From Prevotella sp. tf2-5 (GTDB lineage Bacteria; Bacteroidota; Bacteroidia; Bacteroidales; Bacteroidaceae), in contig NZ_FOWK01000002.1 of assembly GCF_900115435.1 (NCBI RefSeq), forward strand, positions 1 through 64,000: 64,000 nucleotides of DNA, read 5' to 3'. The position numbers and the translations under genes were made by a program. The notes under the pieces were generated by a model. That model worked only from the letters and a program-made list of their open reading frames with translations, made no database searches and was not told where the DNA came from. Positions 46,001 through 52,425 of this stretch are shown here, in pieces; position 1 is the first letter of the stretch, and the number at the start of each line of letters is the position of its first letter.

Positions 46001-48554
46001 AGCATGAACCAACGATAATCTTAGCATCACCGCCAACCTTCAGGTTCAACTTGTCGCCTTTTGCGAATGCCCAGCCATGGGTACCGTCATGCCAGTAGCC
46101 TGATCCGACAGACTCGATACACTCATGGTCTTCCATGTAGAAGTATTGGTCGGAGAGGGCATAGTTGTAAATAGAGCTGTTGTCGGCAACCTCTATCTTG
46201 GTAGCTACTGCATAGAGATTGAGGTCTGCTGTCACGATGTCTGTCTCCTTGTATTTCTTGCCGCCTTCTGCTGTAGCAAACCAGCCACGGAAGGCTTTAC
46301 CCTCGGCAACAGTGACATCTGCAACACCATATTTGAACTCTCCGATAGGTTTGTTGCTCTGCACTTCCTGTTTGCCGAGTTCTGTTCCATCAGTGTTGTA
46401 ATAGGTGACGTTAAACTTGCTGTTAAGTTCTGCAATCTCGTCTGCTGTCATCTTCTCTACGGCAAAGTAGCCGACGTATGCGCATTCACTGAAGTGAAGG
46501 GTTGTTGCTTTGTCGCTGGCATAGTATGCTGTGACAGTGAGCTGGTCAGGATTGGATGCCGACCACTTACCTGTAGTGTTCTTGTTGTCTAATGATGCTA
46601 CAGTCTCACCTTCATCGTTAGTAACAATGACTTCACTTCCATAGTCATTGGCACCATAGGTGATCTTGACATATCCTTCCACGGGAACATCGGCCTTGAA
46701 TTTCTGCCAGCCATAGGTCGTTCCGTGCCAGTAGCCAATCAGCGTAGCGGCAACGGGATCGCCGTCTTCTGCAATAACAGTAGTACCGTCATCCTTGACT
46801 GTCATGTTTACAGTGGATGGTGCACCACCAGTGCTGATCTTGTCTGCCCAACTGGCATCCGTCAGGTTCACCTTGATGTCACGGAATGTACCGGCAGGCT
46901 CTTCACCACTGGTTACGGGCAGGGTAACAGTTAATGCATTCCAATAGTTGTTGCTAACCTGTGAGATTTCAAGAGTTGCATCATTGGCGGTAGTGGTAAA
47001 CTTAGCGGTATTGCCGTCTGCCGTTCCTGCTGCACCGTTGAAATTGACAGAGGCTGCGTTATCGTAAGTGGTTACGGCAAAGGTAGCATCCTTGCAAGAG
47101 GGAACAGTCACCTTCGTGCCAGTATTCACCTGATGCCATCCACTTCCGTTATGGGCGAACTTGCCGCTGGTGGCGTCAACGTCAGCTTTCACGTCAATGC
47201 TCTTGCCGTTAACAGTTGCCTGCGTAACAATGAAGCCTTTGGAGCCTTCGAACTTGTATTTGGGATAATCGTTGTAGCCACTTAGATTGTAGTTGATGGT
47301 AACGGCATCCGTGCGGTCAGCAAGGTTCACCTCATTCTCAGCAAACTTTGCCGTCAAGGTCATATCGGCCTCAGGAGCAACTTCCTGACCAGGCAGATAG
47401 ACGGCATTGCCCGACTCCCATCCGATGAGCGTGCAACCTTCCTTATATAAGGTGTAGTTAATCGGGGCAGTGAACTTGTTGCCGGACTCAATCTCTAAAG
47501 CAGCAGGAACAGTGCCTTCTACGCCCTCGCCAGCCGCAAAGGTGACATTGTATTTGGTCGTCTCTGCAGGCAGGTCTTTCTCGTCGATAGCCTCTACGGC
47601 GAAGTATGGGTTATAGTTTGCCTTGCTGAAGTGCAGGGTAGTGGGAGTATTGTTGCGATAGTAGGCAACTACCACGTTGTTGGGGTCACTCATCCACTTG
47701 GCACCCTGTGTGTTGAATTTGGCAACCTCTTCGCCTGCATCATTGGTTACAACGATGTCGTTGCCGTAATCGTGGGTGGCATAGGTGATCTTCACACAGC
47801 CCTCGACGGGTACGTCAGCCGTGAAGTTCGATGAACCGTAAGAACCGTGTACACTACCCTGGACGGTGGCAGCAGCCTCGTCGGCATTCTGTGTGGTACC
47901 GATGTTGCCCTCCTCAGTCACAGTGATATAGACAGGATTTCCCGTTAAGACTTCTGAGTGCTCTATCAGGTTCAGTTTAATATCGCGGAAAGTTGAAGTA
48001 GGCTCACCGCCACCACCCTCGTCACCAGTAGCAGAAGGGCGGACAACCTTGATAATAGAGACATTACAGTTTGTTCCTCCATCGCGACCAAGATAGAGTG
48101 CGTCATAGTCACTTTCAAGCGTGTAGCTTTGTTCCGTAATATCTGCTGCAGTCTTATTGTCAGCAAAGTTAACAAAATCTTCAAATGTTTTGATTTTGTT
48201 GATTTCTGTGCTATTAGTTGCAGGTGCACTGAATAATACGACGGTAGCGCGCTTTTCTGCTTTGTTAACGAAACCTGCAACAGTAATAACGTCTCCTTTC
48301 TTGAAACCTCCCTCGAAAGTAAGGCTGATATTGTTGCCAGCATTGTTACCTGTATAGCCGTTTTTCAACGTAAATACGGTTAATTCACTTACAGTTCCTT
48401 TTGTTGTTGTACCATTGGCAGTAATGCCTGTGTCTGTAGAGGGGAAGTCTATCAGTTTCGTCCCTTCATTAGCCATCAATGCTCCCAATGCAACTCCACC
48501 AAATAGGAAGGCAAAAGCACATATAAGCGACATGCGTAAAAATTTGTACTTCAT
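43014..48554 (-). CDS. Very large secreted modular pectinesterase (CE8)
   Basis: 1,846 residues, several times the size of a plain pectinesterase. After the signal peptide come repeated beta modules: two that start FRDIK (about 190 and 560) and contain VPVEG-VKITY, two InlB-like segments (FRGWFATAEGGKKYKETDIV and FRGWCFSKDGGEKATTETIV), and paired jelly-roll-like units. The CE8 domain occupies about 1395-1700, with QDTYYS and HGTVDFICGGGD, whose Asp is the expected nucleophile. The protein ends in the shared tail YDLNGRRV...KGVFIINGNKVIIK. It removes methyl esters from pectin, opening it to the lyases encoded upstream. The extra modules probably bind glycans. Confidence 0.9.
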   Translation of the reverse strand: MKYKFLRMSLICAFAFLFGGVALGALMANEGTKLIDFPSTDTGITANGTTTKGTVSELTVFTLKNGYTGNNAGNNISLTFEGGFKKGDVITVAGFVNKAEKRATVVLFSAPATNSTEINKIKTFEDFVNFADNKTAADITEQSYTLESDYDALYLGRDGGTNCNVSIIKVVRPSATGDEGGGGEPTSTFRDIKLNLIEHSEVLTGNPVYITVTEEGNIGTTQNADEAAATVQGSVHGSYGSSNFTADVPVEGCVKITYATHDYGNDIVVTNDAGEEVAKFNTQGAKWMSDPNNVVVAYYRNNTPTTLHFSKANYNPYFAVEAIDEKDLPAETTKYNVTFAAGEGVEGTVPAALEIESGNKFTAPINYTLYKEGCTLIGWESGNAVYLPGQEVAPEADMTLTAKFAENEVNLADRTDAVTINYNLSGYNDYPKYKFEGSKGFIVTQATVNGKSIDVKADVDATSGKFAHNGSGWHQVNTGTKVTVPSCKDATFAVTTYDNAASVNFNGAAGTADGNTAKFTTTANDATLEISQVSNNYWNALTVTLPVTSGEEPAGTFRDIKVNLTDASWADKISTGGAPSTVNMTVKDDGTTVIAEDGDPVAATLIGYWHGTTYGWQKFKADVPVEGYVKITYGANDYGSEVIVTNDEGETVASLDNKNTTGKWSASNPDQLTVTAYYASDKATTLHFSECAYVGYFAVEKMTADEIAELNSKFNVTYYNTDGTELGKQEVQSNKPIGEFKYGVADVTVAEGKAFRGWFATAEGGKKYKETDIVTADLNLYAVATKIEVADNSSIYNYALSDQYFYMEDHECIESVGSGYWHDGTHGWAFAKGDKLNLKVGGDAKIIVGSCFYSGGNDITVTDAGGTEVAKVSDKSSEQSKDGEEHEFEYVGEATTLTLTFAGTAYVHKISIQNHSKNPDAGFVAEKELYATDFTEWTEVDRKSNNETPTTNTVKTKWSHENLTFTLCGVGAYPKGESNGIGKGYNHYIMSAKYTSEVSTTEPYVETTTLASVTKIRFYQFATGSNRGWKILAKGDGDNDWEVVYNTPIAKQAGEEVNVTINKTNCQLRFVNFNNSQNSYMTELHIYGSVDLTDTPLLGSFKANGETYVAEDLFDEDDKGNLVGEIEIPSSAPMISADNPLEDIVVENGTLGDVTYAASTVDPTETVVTIKVVKGDNTTTYLVNAVWKPLFTITYYDVNGEVIDTQQAEKDAKIGELNSGVNVTVAEGNKFRGWCFSKDGGEKATTETIVTGDLALYALVTDIEGDDPHERNAYNLKDKFFYVEDHEAFVPTSAYSYNGSQHGLDIKPGSVKLKVSGNATILIEACKYNKSAMVLKDSKGNEIGTVAIPETDGTVSQLKYTGAADELELSFADEIYLHSLTIINTGDGDITKNEQGYYVAEAGSADSFWNILDLIKLNEDGTQPVIIFLPDGTYDLGKSVEIEIPINNLSIVGQSMENTIIVTTPDVSKEGLGSADLFYNKKNNLYLQDLTLQNALDYYNAGSAGRAAVLQDAGNHTVGKNVRMLSYQDTYYSQNSNQKAYWETCDIHGTVDFICGGGDIRFQNTTISLEKRQVSTDPDKDGKGSRTIVAPTTTTSFGYVFDGCKIVDLAEGKGDWNFGRTWQNQPICVYLNTTLDDNSAKTIISKRWIEKGMNNTDPKVFGEFGTMDATGTGITPSSNKITSYGGQFETILTAEQAANYSFNKMFADWNPTAIVAQAEAPEATYVNGNVTWGASANSSRTATSSEPSAFAIFKNGELVSGILGTDVTSYAIDIDTETDILEIRAANGRGGFGEAKVVTIATGISEIKAEEKIDWDNQVVYDLNGRRVKQTSKGVFIINGNKVIIK

Positions 48555-48637
48555 AAATCTCGTTTTTAGTTATTAATTAATTATTTTGTCTATCTATAGT
48601 ATTTTGTCAAGTCATGGTATCTTAGTCGTTTGGCTAG

Positions 48638-48645
48638 CAAAGGTA
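48638..48645 (-). promoter_or_regulatory. Promoter -7 box of the CE8 gene
   Basis: TACCTTTG on the minus strand, with a leader of about 78 bases. No TTTG stands at the -33 position, so it may depend on an activator. Confidence 0.6.
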
Positions 48646-48695
48646 CTAATAAATAATAAATAAGGTGAATACGGGTGGTTAAAAATCAAGAAAAA

Positions 48696-48715
48696 GTCCG
48701 TAAACGTTTACGGAC
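48696..48715. promoter_or_regulatory. Perfect 20-bp LacI-type palindrome upstream of CE8
   Basis: GTCCGTAAACGTTTACGGAC equals its own reverse complement. The AAACGTTT core with flanking GT/AC is typical of LacI-family operators. It is centred about 74 bases before the predicted transcript start. Confidence 0.75.
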
Positions 48716-48791
48716 TCCCTACATGTATTTTTAAAACCTTTGTTACCGTTGCCGCCTTGCAAAACAGTCTAATAATCAGCTGATTACAGGT

Positions 48792-48862
48792 GACAAGGGC
48801 GAAAAATCGTTGCCGCTCGTTGCCGCTAACTGTCGCTAACTGCCGTTTTTTGAGGGACAAGG
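48792..48862. repeat. 10-bp tandem repeat with direct-repeat ends
   Basis: Four units of ten bases run from 48808 to 48847: CGTTGCCGCT twice, then AACTGTCGCT and AACTGCCGTT. The block is bounded by GACAAGGG at 48792-48799 and 48855-48862, with A-run and T-run inside these ends. No ORF on either strand looks real here. It may be a copy of a small dispersed element. Confidence 0.55.
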
Positions 48863-48922
48863 GTGCATCTTGATATGTCATAGGAGGCATCCCGATGCAT
48901 GATCCGAGGTAAGGGAATCATT

Positions 48923-48985
48923 TGTTCCACCCTATGGAACAAACTGTTCCATGCCATGGAACAAAGTGTTCCACCCTATGGAACA
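48923..48985. repeat. Three 19-bp near-palindromes at exact 22-bp spacing
   Basis: TGTTCCACCCTATGGAACA at 48923 and 48967, and TGTTCCATGCCATGGAACA at 48945. The arms TGTTCCA/TGGAACA are perfect in all three. Two helical turns separate neighbouring copies, as in an array of protein-binding sites; consecutive RNA hairpins are the alternative. Confidence 0.75.
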
Positions 48986-48991
48986 AACAGG

Positions 48992-49026
48992 AAGGCGGCA
49001 CCTTCGTCCTAGGAAGGTGCCGCCTT
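48992..49026. terminator. Terminator of the pectinase operon
   Basis: Perfect 14-bp stem AAGGCGGCACCTTC/GAAGGTGCCGCCTT, 24 bases after the stop of the PL9 gene. The T-tail is short, so efficiency is uncertain. Confidence 0.65.
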
Positions 49027-49049
49027 TGTGAGAAAAGGGTATTATCTAT

Positions 49050-50501
49050 TTACTTCTGAATATACTTTTTACCACCTTGGATGACCAGTCCCTTATAGTT
49101 GCTGTCCACTTGTTGTCCCTTGATATTATAACGGGGCATATTGGGATTCAGGTCTGCACCCTTGACGGTGACGGCACTGATACCCGTAGAGGGGTCGTAT
49201 TCATAGCATCCTAAGTCGGGAGCCTCTCCCTTATAGGACACATAATCGGCAATCTTCTCACCACTGAAGTCTGTATAGTTCACACCTTTGTCTATCAGAT
49301 TCGTTGCCGTACTCTTCAGATGGAACTGCGTAGTCTCTGCCAAAGAACCGTCAGCATTACGCGGGGCATTGATGACACTCTCGATGTCAAGCCCCTCGAA
49401 GTCTGACTCACTGGCACTAAAACCAGTATTCCATGTATTATGGTCATCTGTAATCGTTGCACCGGGATACTTGACAAAATCCTTATCTATAGAAGAAAGG
49501 CTGATGCAGTTCTTGATAACCAGGGTATAAGCATAGGAATTACCAAAACCGTAATTAAACTTGTTCTTATACGATGTACAGTTGATGACCTTCATATGAC
49601 CTGCATTGTTGTTTTGGTCGAAGCCCTTGCTGCGATGACCTACGGCAAGACAACGATAGAGTTCCGTATCATGTTTCGTGCCTTGACCGCCCAGTTTGAA
49701 ACCATTGGGATTACCACCGTTGGCAAAGTGTGACAGATCCTTGCCCACGAAACAGCTCAGCCCGGCATCCTTACCCAGTACACGGGGATGTGCTGAAAGG
49801 TCGAAATATTCCGGACCGTTATTATAGGTAATACAATTGATATAAACAGTAGAAGTACCATCCGTCACACGCTGGAAGGAATCCCAGCCGTCATCCGAGT
49901 TATTCCATGAACGACAACCTATATATACATTACCAGGGCATGCATCGCCTTGCTTGTCGGCAAAGCCGTCGGCATTACCACCATTATCTTGATAGTCGAA
50001 ATTGTCATGGGAGTCGCAATTGACGACTGTGTTATGCCCACCACTTCGCAGCTGGAAACCAGCGTTACAGCAGCCATATATCTCCATTTGTTCCAAGATA
50101 CAATAGGTAGCACCTTCCAGCCAAATACCCTTGTAGCCTGCATATCGGATAGTGATACCTTTGATATGTATGTACTTACCCTTTACCGTCACACCATTGG
50201 TTCCGTTTATTTGATTGCGGAAGTCGATAATGGGGCGTTCGCTATTATACGGGCAAATCGTAATCATTTTGTCGGCTGTGCCATTGCGATTAATAGTCAA
50301 ATTGCTCTGCAGATCATACTGTCCTCCCATCAGATAAAGTACATCACCGGCATTCAATTTACCAATCACTGTGGCTGTCAACTTTCCAGGGGAGGATTCT
50401 GTATAGTTTGATCCAGAACCTGTCGGGGACACATAATAGTTTGTTGCCCAAGAACCTGTCGCCAGCATGGCGAGACAGCCTATCAATGCAATTTTCTTCA
50501 T
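49050..50501 (-). CDS. Secreted PL9-type pectate lyase
   Basis: 483 residues. The signal peptide (ALIGCLAMLATGSWA) is followed by a right-handed beta-helix with the PL9 calcium/catalytic region DSHDNFDYQDNGGNADGFAD, then KQGD carrying the likely catalytic Lys, and WNNSDDGWDSFQ. PL9 enzymes cut polygalacturonate, or some members rhamnogalacturonan, by beta-elimination. It carries the shared C-terminal tail YNIKGQQV...KGLVIQGGKKYIQK. Last gene of the GH28-GH105, PL1, PL9 operon, starting five bases after the PL1 gene. Confidence 0.88.
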   Translation of the reverse strand: MKKIALIGCLAMLATGSWATNYYVSPTGSGSNYTESSPGKLTATVIGKLNAGDVLYLMGGQYDLQSNLTINRNGTADKMITICPYNSERPIIDFRNQINGTNGVTVKGKYIHIKGITIRYAGYKGIWLEGATYCILEQMEIYGCCNAGFQLRSGGHNTVVNCDSHDNFDYQDNGGNADGFADKQGDACPGNVYIGCRSWNNSDDGWDSFQRVTDGTSTVYINCITYNNGPEYFDLSAHPRVLGKDAGLSCFVGKDLSHFANGGNPNGFKLGGQGTKHDTELYRCLAVGHRSKGFDQNNNAGHMKVINCTSYKNKFNYGFGNSYAYTLVIKNCISLSSIDKDFVKYPGATITDDHNTWNTGFSASESDFEGLDIESVINAPRNADGSLAETTQFHLKSTATNLIDKGVNYTDFSGEKIADYVSYKGEAPDLGCYEYDPSTGISAVTVKGADLNPNMPRYNIKGQQVDSNYKGLVIQGGKKYIQK

Positions 50502-50506
50502 AATTA

Positions 50507-52411
50507 TTATTGTATATATTTCTTTCCGTTCTTAATGACAATACCTTTGTAAGAGCTATCCACTTTCTGACCTCGGAGGTTGTAGATAGAGCCGTCGCCT
50601 TTGATCATCACAGGGGTACTGATGCCCGTGGAGCTTTCAGTAACCGTACCTTTGATGAGAACATTGGCAAAGCCTACATCTTTAAAATTGTCTGATCCGT
50701 TATTGAAACTTAACTCATAGATGTTGATGACTAAAGAGCAGGTGCCTTCTGTTGCCCCAGAATTATTAGATACGTTATATGAATATTCGGTGTACGGAGT
50801 GGAGGCATTGTTTCTGTTAGGAGTAACACCATTTGCTAGTGGAAGTTCTCCATTAGCATCAACCCATTTAATGTCTAATTTTCCTCTGTCTGTTCCCATG
50901 CGGGTAGCCGTAAAGGAGAGTTCTGTGGCTTTAAACTGATAGCCGCTCTTTGTCGTAACAAAAAAGCTAATGGCATTATCGTCAGAGGCAGATGTCGCAT
51001 TTACATTTTTCTGTTTAATCTTGGTTTCTGTACCAACTCCAGATATGTTTTGTGTGCCATCCAGTTCAAGCTCACTGCCCAAAGTCATCGTTGTTGAGGT
51101 AAAAAAATCGTTGATAGCTGTAGCGATCTCCGCATTGGTGTTTGACAACGAAGCCCATAATATGCTACCAGTTTTACCTGTCGTCTCCTCGCTTTTGTCA
51201 CCATAAGGCAGGGTGGCACCGGCATTCGTCTGTACCTCGGAGGGCACATCGGCAGTGGTGGCAATGTTATAGGAGTAGGGGACAGTGACTGTCGTCCCGA
51301 AAGATGTTGGCTTGGTAACGGAAGAATTAGCAATGACGTTGTTGTCAGCCCATGTCACAGCTGTGGCATCGTTATTTCTATAGCAGTTCTTTACACTACT
51401 GGCGAAATAGTTGCCTTCAATAAGGAACTCCGAGTTTTTGCGGGGATTCATGCAAAGGCTGGCACCACTACAGCTATAGTAGTTGTTCAGCATGTGAATC
51501 TTTCCTACACGTCCCATCGGCATACGTTGATTACACCCAGCAGCCCACCAGTTGAAGACGAAGGTGGTGTTCAGAAAACCTGTTGCCTCGCTGTCGCTAC
51601 TGCCGATAAGATTGGTGTTCTGGTGCATGTACGAACGGTCGGTATAACGGAAGACACACCAGCTGACGGTGTTGAAGTCGGCTTTTTGTGTGATGTCGAA
51701 GTTACCATCCATACCATCCATGAACTCGCAATGGTCTACCCAGCAGTTCTTGGAACCAGTGCAGGAGATGAGGTCGTAACCACCCACGTCGATAGCACCG
51801 GGTCCCTTGAACGTTATGTTGCGGATGATGATATTCTGACAATTGCTCAAGGAGATACATCCCGACTTGCGGTAGTCCTCACTATTGTCACCTGTCATCT
51901 CAATGATGATCTTGCGGGTGTTATACTCCGCCTCTTCAGAGACATACTGTCCGTTGGGAAGGGTTCCACCACCACCGCTGGTACTCATCTTAGAAACGCC
52001 GGCATCGTTAAGAGCCTTCTTAATCTCGTCCGTCACATACCATTTGGTGCTGATAATAGCATTATTGATGCCGATAATCGTCTTGCCATAACCGGTGATT
52101 CCGATGTTGCTCGATACGATGAACTCACCATCGGCACCATCGAGGATAACGACATCATTGTTTTTGATGGCATTCTGGATGGTTCCCTTCATGTCCTGAC
52201 CATTAGATTTCAGGGTGGTCACCTTACCAGTAAAGCTGTCTGGTATGGGGTAGGTATAGCAACCACCTCCTGTGATATCGTAAGTATTGGTAGCATCCGT
52301 ACGTGAAGAACGGGTACAGAAACCAAAAGGCTCGTTCAGGTCGTAGCTGCTCTGTGCATAAGACAGCAGTCCGCTGACAGCAACGATAAATGTCAATAGA
52401 TACTTTCTCAT
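50507..52411 (-). CDS. Secreted PL1-type pectate lyase
   Basis: 634 residues. The signal peptide is YLLTFIVAVSGLLSYAQ. The beta-helix shows PL1 hallmarks: IIRNITFKGPGAIDVGGYDL, NCWVDHCEFMDGMDGNFDIT and NQRMPMGRVGKIHMLNNYYS, with the Arg expected for proton abstraction. A second beta module (about 430-600) follows, then the shared tail YNLRGQKV...KGIVIKNGKKYIQ. It cleaves demethylated polygalacturonate. It starts 14 bases after the GH28-GH105 gene and ends five bases before PL9. Confidence 0.9.
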   Translation of the reverse strand: MRKYLLTFIVAVSGLLSYAQSSYDLNEPFGFCTRSSRTDATNTYDITGGGCYTYPIPDSFTGKVTTLKSNGQDMKGTIQNAIKNNDVVILDGADGEFIVSSNIGITGYGKTIIGINNAIISTKWYVTDEIKKALNDAGVSKMSTSGGGGTLPNGQYVSEEAEYNTRKIIIEMTGDNSEDYRKSGCISLSNCQNIIIRNITFKGPGAIDVGGYDLISCTGSKNCWVDHCEFMDGMDGNFDITQKADFNTVSWCVFRYTDRSYMHQNTNLIGSSDSEATGFLNTTFVFNWWAAGCNQRMPMGRVGKIHMLNNYYSCSGASLCMNPRKNSEFLIEGNYFASSVKNCYRNNDATAVTWADNNVIANSSVTKPTSFGTTVTVPYSYNIATTADVPSEVQTNAGATLPYGDKSEETTGKTGSILWASLSNTNAEIATAINDFFTSTTMTLGSELELDGTQNISGVGTETKIKQKNVNATSASDDNAISFFVTTKSGYQFKATELSFTATRMGTDRGKLDIKWVDANGELPLANGVTPNRNNASTPYTEYSYNVSNNSGATEGTCSLVINIYELSFNNGSDNFKDVGFANVLIKGTVTESSTGISTPVMIKGDGSIYNLRGQKVDSSYKGIVIKNGKKYIQ

Positions 52412-52425
52412 ATCGTTTTTTGTTC

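Noticed and set aside
48708..48890. 60-residue minus-strand ORF near the 10-bp repeat
   Set aside because: It runs through the LacI-type palindrome and the tandem decamers and has no protein-like features.
48923..48985. CRISPR array
   Set aside because: There are only three units, each a palindrome, and the gaps between them are three bases, so no spacers exist. No cas genes are in the window.
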